A DNA stretch of 64,000 nucleotides. Source: Nocardiopsis suaedae (GTDB lineage Bacteria > Actinomycetota > Actinomycetes > Streptosporangiales > Streptosporangiaceae). The DNA lies in assembly GCF_027706745.1 (NCBI RefSeq), contig NZ_JAQFWP010000014.1:1-64000 (forward strand), in the 5' to 3' direction. Positions 44,487 to 52,448 of the stretch are shown piece after piece (the stretch's first letter is position 1; each line of letters starts with the position of its first letter). Under the pieces are notes generated by a model, which saw only the letters and a list, made by a program, of their open reading frames with translations, was not told where the DNA came from and ran no database searches. Both the position numbers and the translations under genes were made by a program.

Positions 44487-45565
44487 TGACGGAGGTGGGG
44501 AGGGCGGTCGGCCCTTCCGGTGGCGCTGTCGGGTGCCGGGCGCGTGTGTGGTCGCCGGAGGGGGCGGCGACGGAATGAGCGGGGCGGTTCCCTGGGCCTG
44601 CTTGCCGTCCGGCGGGTTCCTCGCGGTCCGGGTGGTCGGACGGCTCGGCTGGTACCCCGCTCACGGGCCCTGGCCGGGCGGCGGGCCGCTGGGGTGCAGG
44701 GGGGAAGGGCGGCGACGACGGAGGTCGGCGGTCCTTCCGGTGGTGCTGTCGGGTGCGGGCGTGTGCGTGGTGACGGGAGGGGGCGGCGACGGAATGAGCG
44801 GGGCGGTTTCCCGGGCCTGCTTGCCGTCCGGCGGGTTCCTCGCGGTCCGGGTGGGCGGGCGGCTCGGCTGGTACCCCGCTCACGGGCCCTGGCCGGGGGC
44901 TGGCCGCCGGGGTGTGGGGTGGATGGCGGCGACGACATGGGAAGAGCGGGGCCGAGCGCTCCGGTCGGCCACCGGGCGTCTGCGCCACCCGCGCCGGGCC
45001 CTCTGCGTGTCTCGGCATGTGGGACCGATCGCCGAGTTACGCCTGGTGGCCGGTATCCGGACCTGAATACCGGCCACCAGGCGCATCTCGGCGAAGGGTC
45101 CCACATGCTGATACAGCCTCGTCCCGCCACGCGAGACGCCATGCCCCTGAAACCGGGCATATCGGATCCCTTCGCGCTCGTTGGCCGATCCAGCGCGGCG
45201 AACGAACCACCTGAAGGGCGATCGCGTGGTGCAACCACCACCCTCGTCGCCCCCGGACCGCGAGGGGCCCGCCGCCCGGCAAGCAGGGCCGGGGAAGCAC
45301 CCGGCTGTCGCCGTCGCCGCCCCCTCCGGTGACCACGCACACGCCGCACGGCCGACAGCGCCACCGTAAGGGCCGCCGACCTTCGTCGTCGCTGCCCTCT
45401 TCCCTGACACCCCGGTGGCCCGGCGCCCGGCCGGGGCCCTTGAGTGGGGCACCTGCCGAGCCGCCCGCCCGGACCGCGCGGGGTCCGCCGCCCGGCAAGC
45501 AGGAGCAGGGAATCGCCCAGCTGGTGCCGTCGCCGCCCTCCACCCCGCCATCCCGGGGTCCGTGT
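44487..45565. repeat. Large nested inverted repeat with two tandem units per arm
   Basis: The 1.26-kb gap between the peptidase and Lrp genes has no credible gene. The left arm has two direct repeats offset by 219 bp, unit 1 about 44487-44700 and unit 2 about 44716-44925. Both contain GGCGGCGACGGAATGAGCGG, GCCTGCTTGCCGTCCGGCGG and CGGCTCGGCTGGTACCCCGC. The right arm (about 45240-45565) carries two diverged reverse-complement copies, recognisable by GGACCGCGAGGGGCCCGCCG and GCCCGGCAAGCAGG, then GGACCGCGCGGGGTCCGCCG and GCCCGGCAAGCAGG. The axis is the long palindrome at 45015-45108. A piece of the right-arm unit recurs at about 48765-48815. No transposase is present. Confidence 0.8.
45015..45108. 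repeat. Long palindrome at the centre of the inverted repeat
   Basis: Two 42-bp arms, 45015-45056 and 45067-45108, are inverted copies differing at about 5 positions, around a 10-nt loop. Each arm carries GCATGTGGGACC at its outer end, TCGCCGAG in the middle and CGCCTGGTGGCCGGTAT at its inner end. As RNA or single-stranded DNA this would fold into a very stable hairpin. Confidence 0.85.
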
Positions 45566-45577
45566 GGGCCGGGCCGC

Positions 45578-46066
45578 CTACTCCGTCTCTGCCGACGCGT
45601 CGGGCGGCAGCAGGGGGCCGCCCTCCCATTCCTGGAAGACCAGCATCGTCTCCACGTTGTGGATCTCCGGGCGGGAGGTCAGCTCGTCGACGATCAGGCG
45701 CTGCAGGGTCGCCACGTCCGGGCAGGCCACCAGGACCAAGAAGTCCGACGCCCCCGCGATGTTGTACAGCGCCCGCGTCTCCGGCTGCGCCAGGATGTGC
45801 TCGGCCAGCGGCGCCAGCACGTCGCGGCTGTGCTGGGTGCGCAGGGTCAGGAACGCCTGGATCGGGCGCCCCAGGGCCTCCGGCGACACCTTCAGGCGGT
45901 AGCCCTCGATCACCCCCGACGCCCGCAGCCGGTTCACCCGGTCCAGGCACGTCGACGGCGCCACCCCCGCCTCCGCCGCCAGGTCGCGGTTGGTGATCCG
46001 TGCATTGTTCTGCAGGATGCGCAGAATCCGCAGATCCACCGAATCCAGATCGACTCGTCCAGTCAT
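45578..46066 (-). CDS. Lrp/AsnC-family regulator
   Basis: A 162-residue Lrp/AsnC protein. HTH: DSVDLRILRILQNNARITNRDLAAEAGVAPSTCLDRVNRLRASGVIEGY. RAM effector domain: AFLTLRTQHSRDVLAPLAEHILAQPETRALYNIAGASDFLVLVACPDVATLQRLIVDELTSRPEIHNVETMLVFQEW. It is divergent from a LysE/RhtB amino-acid exporter across 211 bp, a standard pairing in which the regulator senses the amino acid to be exported. A 27-bp palindrome lies in between. The N-terminus begins MTGRVDLDSVD. Confidence 0.95.
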   Translation of the reverse strand: MTGRVDLDSVDLRILRILQNNARITNRDLAAEAGVAPSTCLDRVNRLRASGVIEGYRLKVSPEALGRPIQAFLTLRTQHSRDVLAPLAEHILAQPETRALYNIAGASDFLVLVACPDVATLQRLIVDELTSRPEIHNVETMLVFQEWEGGPLLPPDASAETE

Positions 46067-46136
46067 GGGCCGAATATATCACGGCGATTTGGTGATGTTT
46101 TCGCAGATCATCCATAATTAGCGGGACATGTTCGTT

Positions 46137-46163
46137 GAACGACCGGCGTACGTCCGGTCGTTC
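46137..46163. promoter_or_regulatory. Palindromic operator between Lrp and LysE genes
   Basis: GAACGACCGG and CCGGTCGTTC are perfect 10-bp arms around CGTACGT. It lies 71 bp from the Lrp start and 115 bp from the LysE start, next to an AT-rich tract (46070-46130) that should hold the promoters. A likely Lrp-type or autoregulatory site. Confidence 0.6.
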
Positions 46164-46277
46164 CGCAATTCGTTCCGCCGTGCCGCGGTTCCCCCGGAGA
46201 GGTGAGGGGACGGGCGCCGACCGAGGGCCGCCCGGGGCGGGCGCGGCGGGTCCCGACGCGGACGAGGGGGTGCGCTC

Positions 46278-46925
46278 GTGCCGATCCCGGAGCACATGGG
46301 TGGGTTCATCGCGGCAGCGGTGCTGGTCACGGTCCTTCCCGGACCCGATTTCGTGCTCATCACCCGCAACACCGCCCGCGGCGGGCGGCGCGGCGGGCTG
46401 GCGACCGCCGCCGGGTCGGTCACCGGCATCGCCGCGTGGGCGCTGCTGGCCACCGCCGGCCTGTCGGTGCTGGTCGCCTCGCACCCGGCGGTGCTGCACG
46501 CGCTCCGCCTGGCCGGTGCCGCCTACCTCGTCTACCTCGGCGGCAGCACCATCCTCGCGCTGTGGCGCGCGCGCCGCGCCACCGACGGCGCCGCCGAGGC
46601 GGCCGCCCACCACGGCGGCGGCGCGGACCGTTCCGGAGCCCCCTACCTGCAGGGGCTGGTCAACAACCTGCTCAACCCCAAGCTGCCGGTCATGTTCGTG
46701 ACCGTGCTCCCGCAGTTCGTCTCGGCCCCCGAGGCGGCGGTCCAGCAGACGGCGCTGCTCGGCGCCGTGCTGGTGGCGATGGTCGTGGTCTGGTGGCTGG
46801 TCTACGTGCTGGGCATCAGCGCGCTGTCAGAGATCATGCGGCGCCGCCGCGTCCGGCAGGGCATCGACCTGGCCGGGGGTGTGGCCCTGACGGCCTTCGG
46901 GGTGGCCCTCGCCCTCGCCGCCTGA
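46278..46925 (+). CDS. LysE/RhtB-family amino-acid exporter
   Basis: A 215-residue membrane protein with six predicted segments. Family start: IPEHMGGFIAAAVLVTVLPGPDFVLITRNTARGGRRGGLATAAGSVTG, with the LPGPD motif; later GLVNNLLNPKLPVMFVTVLPQF. GTG 46278 has GAGGGGG upstream; ATG 46296 is an alternative. It exports amino acids or derivatives such as Lys, Thr or homoserine lactone, and the divergent Lrp gene suggests induction by the substrate. Its last 99 bp overlap the 3' end of the convergent phosphopantetheinyl transferase gene. Confidence 0.93.
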   Translation: MPIPEHMGGFIAAAVLVTVLPGPDFVLITRNTARGGRRGGLATAAGSVTGIAAWALLATAGLSVLVASHPAVLHALRLAGAAYLVYLGGSTILALWRARRATDGAAEAAAHHGGGADRSGAPYLQGLVNNLLNPKLPVMFVTVLPQFVSAPEAAVQQTALLGAVLVAMVVVWWLVYVLGISALSEIMRRRRVRQGIDLAGGVALTAFGVALALAA

Positions 46926-47666
46926 GGCGGCGGCCGCCAGCAGCGGGCCCGCGTCGCGCACGGCGACGGCGGGCTCGTCGGCGCTGAGCACGGCCAGCGC
47001 CGCGCGGTAGCGGGGGCCCGCGTCCAGGTCCACCAGGCGCACGCGCCCAAGGGGCGGGGCGCCGGGCGAGGCCCAAGACAGAACGCGGCCGGGTGCGGCG
47101 GGGGAGGACACCTCCACCGCGGCCAGGCCCGCGTAGATGCCCTCGCCGCTCGCCTTGAGCAGCGCCTCCTTGCGGGCCCAGTAGGTGAAGAAGCCCTCCG
47201 CCGCGCGGTCGGCGGGAAGCGCGGCGAGCGCCTCACGCTCGGCGGGGGCGAGCGCCATCTCGGCCAGCGAGGAGGTGTCGCGCCGCGGGGAGACCTCTTC
47301 GACGTCGACCCCGACCGGCACGCCCCGCGCCACGGCGAGCGCCACCCGGTCGCCCGAATGGCTGATGGACACCTCCAGCCCGGCGGCGGGCCCGGCGGGA
47401 ACGGGCTTGCCGTGCGGTTCGCGGTCGGCGCCGTCGCAGTTGCGGCAGTGCAGGTCGAACGCGACCGCGGCCGGGGCGCAGCCCGCCTCGCGCGCCACGG
47501 CCAGGCGGGCGAGGGCGTGGGCGACGATGTAGCGGTCGCGGTCGGCCTGGCGGCGGAACCGGGCGTGGCGCTCGCGCTCGCGCGCGTCGAGGAGCCGTTC
47601 GAGGGCGGGGTGGGCCAGGGCGGGCGTGGCCCACCATATGTCGCAGTGCACCCGTGCGTCGCTCAC
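46827..47666 (-). CDS. Sfp-type 4'-phosphopantetheinyl transferase
   Basis: A 279-residue Sfp-type PPTase. GTG 47666 (VSDARVHCDIWWATPALAHP) is the likely start. Motifs: RYIVAHALARLAVAREAG, DREPHGKPVPAG, LEVSISHSGDRVALAVARGVPVGVDVEEVSP (Mg-binding Asp/Glu) and FFTYWARKEALLKASGEGI (WxxKEAxxK). It moves the phosphopantetheine arm of CoA onto carrier domains and so activates NRPS proteins; it is the only PPTase in the window and could serve the siderophore synthetases. The domain seems complete by about residue 248. The last roughly 30 Gly/Glu-rich residues run into the end of the convergent LysE gene, as if an earlier stop had been lost. Confidence 0.93.
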   Translation of the reverse strand: MSDARVHCDIWWATPALAHPALERLLDARERERHARFRRQADRDRYIVAHALARLAVAREAGCAPAAVAFDLHCRNCDGADREPHGKPVPAGPAAGLEVSISHSGDRVALAVARGVPVGVDVEEVSPRRDTSSLAEMALAPAEREALAALPADRAAEGFFTYWARKEALLKASGEGIYAGLAAVEVSSPAAPGRVLSWASPGAPPLGRVRLVDLDAGPRYRAALAVLSADEPAVAVRDAGPLLAAAASGGEGEGHPEGRQGHTPGQVDALPDAAAPHDL

Positions 47667-47714
47667 CGTCCCATTGTGGCGGATCAGGGCGCGTTGGTGT
47701 CCGATCAATTTTCG

Positions 47715-47739
47715 TGTTCGTTGGATTGCGAAACGAACA
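47715..47739 (+). promoter_or_regulatory. Inverted repeat before the DeoR gene
   Basis: TGTTCGTT and AACGAACA are perfect 8-bp arms 9 bp apart, 22 bp before the DeoR start and in an AT-richer stretch. It is the likely autoregulatory operator. Confidence 0.6.
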
Positions 47740-47761
47740 TACTCAGTGTTTGAATGAGGCC

Positions 47762-48520
47762 ATGGACAGTGCGGAACGGGTGGATCTGGTGATCGCCCGG
47801 CTGAAGGAGGCCGGTGAGGTCGGCGTCGCCGAACTGGCGGAGGCCAGCGGCCACTCGGAGATGACGATCCGCCGCGACCTGGACCGGCTGGAGTCGCAGG
47901 GGGTGCTGCGCCGGGTGCGCGGCGGGGCGGTCAGCCTCGTCCCGCGCGGGCAGGAGCCGCCCTACGTGCTGCGCGAGCGCCAGGCGGTGGAGGCCAAGCA
48001 GCGCATCGCCGCCCGCGTGGCCGCGCTCGTGCCGACGGGCGCGGCCCTGGCCCTGGACAGCGGGACGACCGCGCTGGAGGTGGCCCGCGAACTCGCGGGA
48101 CGCCCGGTCACCGTCATGCCGCTGTCGCTGCAGGGGGCCGACGTGCTGGCGCGGTCGGCGGAGACGACGGTGCTGGTCGCCGGGGGCGAAGTGCGCCCGG
48201 GTGAGCTGAATCTGCACGGCCCCCTGGCCGAGGCGTCGCTGGCGGCGGTGCGCTTCGACGTGGCGGTGGTGGGGTGCTGCGGGCTGTCGGCGGGGGACGG
48301 CGTCACGGCGCACGACCTGCCGGACGTCGCGGTCAAGCGGGCGATGATGCGCTCGTCGCAGCGGACCGTCGCCGCGGCGGACTCGACGAAGATCGGCCTG
48401 GTCACGATGGGCTATGTGTGCCCGGTCGGGGAGATCGACACGCTGGTCACCGACGACGGCGCCCCGGAGGACGCACTGGCCGAGATCCGCGCGGCGGGCG
48501 TCGACGTGGTGACGGTGTAG
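47762..48520 (+). CDS. DeoR-family regulator
   Basis: A 252-residue regulator. ATG 47762 (MDSAERVDLVIARLKEAGEVGVAELAEASGHSEMTIRRDLDRLESQGVLRRVRGGAV) gives a normal DeoR HTH. The DeoRC sensor domain has ALDSGTTALEVARELAG, TVLVAGGEVRPGELNLHGPLAEASL, DVAVVGCCGLSAGDGVTAHDLPDVAVKRAMM and AAADSTKIG, the phospho-sugar-binding fold. The first gene downstream (after a 423-bp gap with a repeat) is an MFS transporter of the YbjJ type, which it may control together with itself. Confidence 0.93.
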   Translation: MDSAERVDLVIARLKEAGEVGVAELAEASGHSEMTIRRDLDRLESQGVLRRVRGGAVSLVPRGQEPPYVLRERQAVEAKQRIAARVAALVPTGAALALDSGTTALEVARELAGRPVTVMPLSLQGADVLARSAETTVLVAGGEVRPGELNLHGPLAEASLAAVRFDVAVVGCCGLSAGDGVTAHDLPDVAVKRAMMRSSQRTVAAADSTKIGLVTMGYVCPVGEIDTLVTDDGAPEDALAEIRAAGVDVVTV

Positions 48521-48639
48521 GGCCCCGGGAGGGGGCGGCGGGGTGTCGCGTGGAGAACGGCGACGAGGACTGGTCGGTGGTCCGTGCGGCGGCTCCGTCG
48601 CCCCCTCCCCGTTGACGCTTCTATGCCAAGCGGCCGATG

Positions 48640-48835
48640 AGAGCGCTTGGTGTTCTCGGGAGAACGGACCCTACCGGCGCGGTCGTGGCGTCGTTCTTCC
48701 CGGGATCAACGATGGGGCCTGTGCCGCCCGTCCGGGACACGCCCGCACGCCGCGTGGCCGACACCGTCGCCGCAGGGGCCGCCGGCCTTCGTCGTCGCTG
48801 CCCTCCACCTGGCATTCCGGGGCCTGGTGCCAGGC
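48640..48835. repeat. Dispersed palindromic repeat, copy C, fused to a fragment of the 44.5-45.6 kb repeat
   Basis: The core hairpin at 48651-48708 (TGTTCTCGGGAGAACGGA ... GCGTCGTTCTTCCCGGGATC) is in the same orientation as copy A and more diverged on its left arm. It is followed at about 48740-48815 by CGCCGCGTGGCCGACACCGT, then GGGGCCGCCGGCCTTCGTCG and TCGCTGCCCT, which match the right arm of the large inverted repeat near 45335-45400. Both repeat families thus meet here. The 423-bp gap 48521-48943 has no supported gene. Confidence 0.65.
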
Positions 48836-48943
48836 GGGCGGGGCGGAAGGCGTGGGCCCCGTCGCCGTCCGGTATCGACCGCCCGTACCCCCGGGCCCCG
48901 GTAGCGGGGCCGGCCCCGACGCCTTGACCGAAAAGGAGAGACC

Positions 48944-50257
48944 GTGCCCGAGACCGGTGTCGACAGAGCGGCCGCTTCCGGCGGCGCCGTGCCGCCCCCG
49001 TCCGCCGACGCGAGCCCCGACGCGGCCCCCGGCCGGAGCCTGCGCCGGGCCCGCGGGGCCGTCGTCGTCTACTTCTTCGTCGCCGGGGTGATCCTGGCGA
49101 CCTGGGCCTCACGGGTGCCCGACATCAAGGCCCAGGTCGGCATCGACGACGGCGCCCTGAGTGTGGGCCTGCTGGGCCTGGCCGTCGGCGCGCTCGCCGC
49201 CATGCAGGTCGCCGGGCGCGCCACCGACCGGTTCGGCAGCGCGGCCGTCACACTGCCCGCCGCCGTCTTCGGCTCCCTCGCCCTCGCCGCCCCCGCGCAC
49301 GCCCATTCCCTGCCCGCGCTGTTCGCCGCCCTCTTCGCCCTGGGCGCCGGGCACGGCCTGATCGACGTCCCCATGAACGTGCACGCCGCCCGGGTCGAGC
49401 GCGCCTACGGTCGTCCCATCATGGCCTCATTCCACGCGGCCTTCTCCATCGGCGGGTTCGTCGGCGCCGGGACCGGGGCGCTCAGCGCGCACATCGGCAT
49501 GAGCGCCACCGCCGCCTTCTGGACCGTGGCGGCGGTCTGCACCGTCGCCTCGTTCGCCGCCCGCCCGATGCTGCTGCCCGGCCGCGACAGCGAACCGGCC
49601 CGGAGCGGTGACGAGAAGAGCGGAGGCGGCGGTACCGCCCCCGCCGGACGGGCCCGCCCCCGGATCGCCCCCGTGGTGCTCCTCTTCGGCGTCGTCGCCT
49701 TCGCCTCGTTCGTCGCCGAAGGGGCGGCCACCGACTGGACCAGCGTCTACCTGCACGACACCGCCGGGGCCTCCGACGCCGTCGCCGCCGCCGGGTTCGC
49801 CGTGTTCTCCGCCGCCATGGCCGCCGGACGCCTCGTCGGAGACCGCCTGGCCGCCCGCTTCGGCCCGGTGGCCCTGGTGCGCTCCTGCGGCCTGCTCGCC
49901 GCCGGGGGCCTCGGCCTGGCCCTGGCCGTCCCGGTCCCGCCGGCCGCCCTGGCCGGGTTCGCCCTGATGGGGGCCGGGCTGTCCTGCGTCGTCCCGCAGG
50001 CCTTCTCGGCCGCGACCTCCTACGACCCCGCCCGCGCCGGGCGCAACCTCGGCATGGTCGCCGCCTTCGGGTACGTCGGCCTGCTCAGCGGTCCCGTCGC
50101 CATCGGCGCCATCGCCCACCTGACCGACCTGCGCGCCGCCCTGGCCGTGCCCGCGCTGCTCGCCCTGGTCGCGGTCGCCGCGGCGGGGGCCCTGCGCCCC
50201 CGCCGCCCCGCCCCGGCGGCGGGACCCGCCCCGCAGGCGGGGTCCGGCCAGGTGTAA
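48944..50257 (+). CDS. MFS transporter, YbjJ-like
   Basis: A 437-residue transporter with about twelve segments. GTG 48944 has AAGGAG 8 nt upstream. It starts with a disordered 30-residue Ala/Pro tail, then ARGAVVVYFFVAGVILATWASRVPDIKAQVGIDDGALSVGLLGLAVGALAAMQVAG, GHGLIDVPMNVHAARVERAYGRPIMASFHAAFSIGGFVGAGTGAL, EGAATDWTSVYLHDTAGAS and GPVAIGAIAHLTDLRAAL. This pattern matches the YbjJ-type MFS group with unknown, possibly sugar-like, substrates. DeoR regulators on both sides suggest sugar-phosphate control. Confidence 0.88.
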   Translation: MPETGVDRAAASGGAVPPPSADASPDAAPGRSLRRARGAVVVYFFVAGVILATWASRVPDIKAQVGIDDGALSVGLLGLAVGALAAMQVAGRATDRFGSAAVTLPAAVFGSLALAAPAHAHSLPALFAALFALGAGHGLIDVPMNVHAARVERAYGRPIMASFHAAFSIGGFVGAGTGALSAHIGMSATAAFWTVAAVCTVASFAARPMLLPGRDSEPARSGDEKSGGGGTAPAGRARPRIAPVVLLFGVVAFASFVAEGAATDWTSVYLHDTAGASDAVAAAGFAVFSAAMAAGRLVGDRLAARFGPVALVRSCGLLAAGGLGLALAVPVPPAALAGFALMGAGLSCVVPQAFSAATSYDPARAGRNLGMVAAFGYVGLLSGPVAIGAIAHLTDLRAALAVPALLALVAVAAAGALRPRRPAPAAGPAPQAGSGQV

Positions 50258-50354
50258 CCCGGCGGCGCAGCGGGAATCCGTCAGGTGACCGTCCGGCCCG
50301 GGCGCCCGCAGCCCCCGCGGGCCGTAGGCCGGACCAGCGCCCAAGGAGGCCACC

Positions 50355-50528
50355 GTGTCCCTGTCGGCCCTCTTCGGTCTCGGGTCCCTCGCCGTCCTGG
50401 CCGTGCTGACGCTCCTCTTCCTCGCCGCCCTGTTCGCCGCGGACGGTGCGGACGGCGGGGACGACGCCGCCGCCGACGAGGAGTCCGTCGACAATGCCCT
50501 GCACATGCACGGCGTGCACGGCTGCTGA
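50355..50528 (+). CDS. 57-residue single-pass membrane protein with His/Cys tail
   Basis: GTG 50355 has AAGGAGG at 50343 with good spacing. The product begins with a hydrophobic stretch (LFGLGSLAVLAVLTLLFLAALFAA, about residues 6-29), then an acidic linker (DGADGGDDAAADEESVD) and ends NALHMHGVHGC. It lies between the MFS and DeoR genes on the same strand, 63 bp before the latter. The terminal His-x-His-x2-His-x-Cys could bind a metal. It matches no family I know. The ribosome-binding site, clean membrane segment and codon usage make it a likely real gene. Confidence 0.65.
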   Translation: MSLSALFGLGSLAVLAVLTLLFLAALFAADGADGGDDAAADEESVDNALHMHGVHGC

Positions 50529-50591
50529 CCCGGGCGCCGCTATCCTCGGGGCCGCGGCCGCAGGGCGCGGCCCGGGGAGCGGAGCACTGAG

Positions 50592-51398
50592 ATGACCGAC
50601 GACGGCAGGACCACGTTCGCTGCGGCGCGCCGCGAGCGGATCATGGAGCTGGTGCGCGCCAACGGCAGCATGGCCCTGCGCGACATCGCCACCCAGGTGC
50701 GGGCCTCGGAGGTCACCGTGCGCCGGGACGTGCGCGCCCTGGAGGCCGAGGGACTGATCGACCGCCGCCGGGGCGGCGCCGCCCTGCCCGGACAGCTCGG
50801 CCACGACCAGAGCTACGCCCAGATGACCGGGCACAACGCCCCGCAGAAGCGCGCCATCGCCGCCGCGGCGGCCCGGCTCGTCGAGGACGATGACGCGATC
50901 GCCCTGGGCCCCGGCACCACCGCCGAGGCGCTCGCCCGCGAACTGGTCGGGCGGCGCAACCTCACCGTGGTGACCACCTCCCTGCCCGCCGCCGACGTGC
51001 TGGCCGGGGCGCCGGGCGTGGAGGTGGTCATGCCGGGCGGCACCCTGCGCTCGTCCATCCGGGCGCTGGTGGGCGCCGCCACCGAGCAGGCCCTGGCGGG
51101 GCTGCGGGTGCGGCGCGCCTTCGTCACCGGCAACGGGGTCACCGCCGACCGGGGGCTGAGCACGCCCAACCCGGCGGTGGCCGCCACCGACCGGGCGCTG
51201 GTCGCCGCCGCGCAGGAGGCGATCGTGCTCGCCGACAGCAGCAAGGTCGGCACCGACACCATGGTGCAGACGGTGCCGCCCGAGCAGATCGCCCACCTGG
51301 TCACCGACAACCGGGCCGACCCCGAGGTGCTGATGACGCTGGAGGACGCCGGCACCCTGGTGCACGTGGCGGTCCTCGACACCGACCGGGGCGAATGA
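50592..51398 (+). CDS. DeoR-family regulator (second)
   Basis: A 268-residue regulator. ATG 50592 follows [68 protein letters not shown]. Sensor domain: [113 protein letters not shown]. It resembles GntR/DeoR-type regulators of sugar use, with the same layout as the regulator at 47762. Probably in one transcription unit with the small membrane protein. Confidence 0.93.
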   Translation: MTDDGRTTFAAARRERIMELVRANGSMALRDIATQVRASEVTVRRDVRALEAEGLIDRRRGGAALPGQLGHDQSYAQMTGHNAPQKRAIAAAAARLVEDDDAIALGPGTTAEALARELVGRRNLTVVTTSLPAADVLAGAPGVEVVMPGGTLRSSIRALVGAATEQALAGLRVRRAFVTGNGVTADRGLSTPNPAVAATDRALVAAAQEAIVLADSSKVGTDTMVQTVPPEQIAHLVTDNRADPEVLMTLEDAGTLVHVAVLDTDRGE

Positions 51399-51501
51399 GC
51401 CCGGGATCGGCCCTCATGGCGGGCCGGGGCGCAGAACGGTAAGAATGGGGCCCGGCGGGGCGGTCCGGTCCCCGCGCCCCGACAGCCCAGGAGGCCGACC
51501 C

Positions 51502-52275
51502 ATGCCGACCCCCGCACCCCTGCCCGAGCCGTGGGCCGCGTCGAAGGTGACCGTCGTCGTCCCCACCTACGACGAGGCCGACAACCTGCCGGTGCTGGTG
51601 AACGCGCTGCTCGGACTGGACCTCCCGGGCCTTCGGGTGCTGGTCGTCGACGACGGCTCGCCCGACGGGACGGGCGAGATCGCCGAAAAGCTCGCCGCCG
51701 ACGCCGGGGGCAGGGTCGGCGTGCTGCACCGGACCGCCAAGGACGGCCTCGGGCGCGCCTACGTGGCGGGGATGGCCCGCGCCCTGGAGGAGGGCGCCGA
51801 GTACGTCGTGCAGATGGACGCCGACCTGAGCCACCCGCCGCGGTACGTGCCGCAGCTTCTGGGCACGGCGCTGGCGACGGGCGCGGGCGTGGTGATCGGC
51901 AGCCGCTATGTGGCCGGGGGGAGCCTCTCGGAGGAGTGGAACCTGCGCCGCAGGGTGCTGAGCGGGTGGGCGAACGCCTACGTCAAGGCGATCCTGGCGC
52001 TCCCGGTGCGGGACGTGACGGCGGGGTTCAAGATCTGGACCGCCGAGGCCCTGCGCGCGCTGGACCTGGAGACCATCGGGAGCGCGGGGTACAGCTTCCA
52101 GGTGGAGATGCACTTCCGGGCCTACCGGAGGGGGCAGAAGATGCTGGAGATCCCGATCCACTTCGAGGACCGGCAGGAGGGCGACAGCAAGATGGACCTG
52201 GCGGTCCAGGTGGAGTCCGCCCTGCGCCCGTTCCGCCTCCGCCGCGACGAGCGGGGGCACCGCCGCTCCCGCTGA
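51502..52275 (+). CDS. Polyprenol monophosphomannose synthase-like glycosyltransferase (GT2)
   Basis: A 257-residue GT2 enzyme with no membrane segment. ATG 51502 has AGGAGG upstream. Motifs: [80 protein letters not shown] (DxD), [50 protein letters not shown], and [34 protein letters not shown]. This is the DPM1/Ppm1 catalytic domain that joins mannose from GDP-mannose to polyprenyl phosphate. It stands without the Ppm2-like acyltransferase (Lnt) partner that is fused or adjacent in mycobacteria. Confidence 0.93.
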   Translation: MPTPAPLPEPWAASKVTVVVPTYDEADNLPVLVNALLGLDLPGLRVLVVDDGSPDGTGEIAEKLAADAGGRVGVLHRTAKDGLGRAYVAGMARALEEGAEYVVQMDADLSHPPRYVPQLLGTALATGAGVVIGSRYVAGGSLSEEWNLRRRVLSGWANAYVKAILALPVRDVTAGFKIWTAEALRALDLETIGSAGYSFQVEMHFRAYRRGQKMLEIPIHFEDRQEGDSKMDLAVQVESALRPFRLRRDERGHRRSR

Positions 52276-52448
52276 CCCGACCGGCCCCGGCCGGGACCCG
52301 TTCCGGGGCGGGCGCGGCCCGGGGCCGGTGCCGTACGGGCCGTCAGGCCGCGCGGCCGACGAGGGCGTCGCGCATGCGGTCGGTCGTCCCCATGCCCGGA
52401 TCGGGGAGGCGGTCGGCGGGCGGGGTGTCCGGGGCCGCCGGGCGCCGG

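Noticed and set aside
44287-45364. Open frames across the 44.5-45.6 kb repeat (for example plus-strand 44287-45066)
   Set aside because: Repetitive Gly/Arg/Val-rich translations, no ribosome-binding sites, and both strands are equally open. The region is better explained as a non-coding inverted repeat.
52330-52400. A 16-codon minus-strand frame (MGTTDRMRDALVGRAA) after the FAD-binding gene
   Set aside because: Too short, no ribosome-binding site, and no family match; could be a scrap of a longer lost gene, but this cannot be supported.
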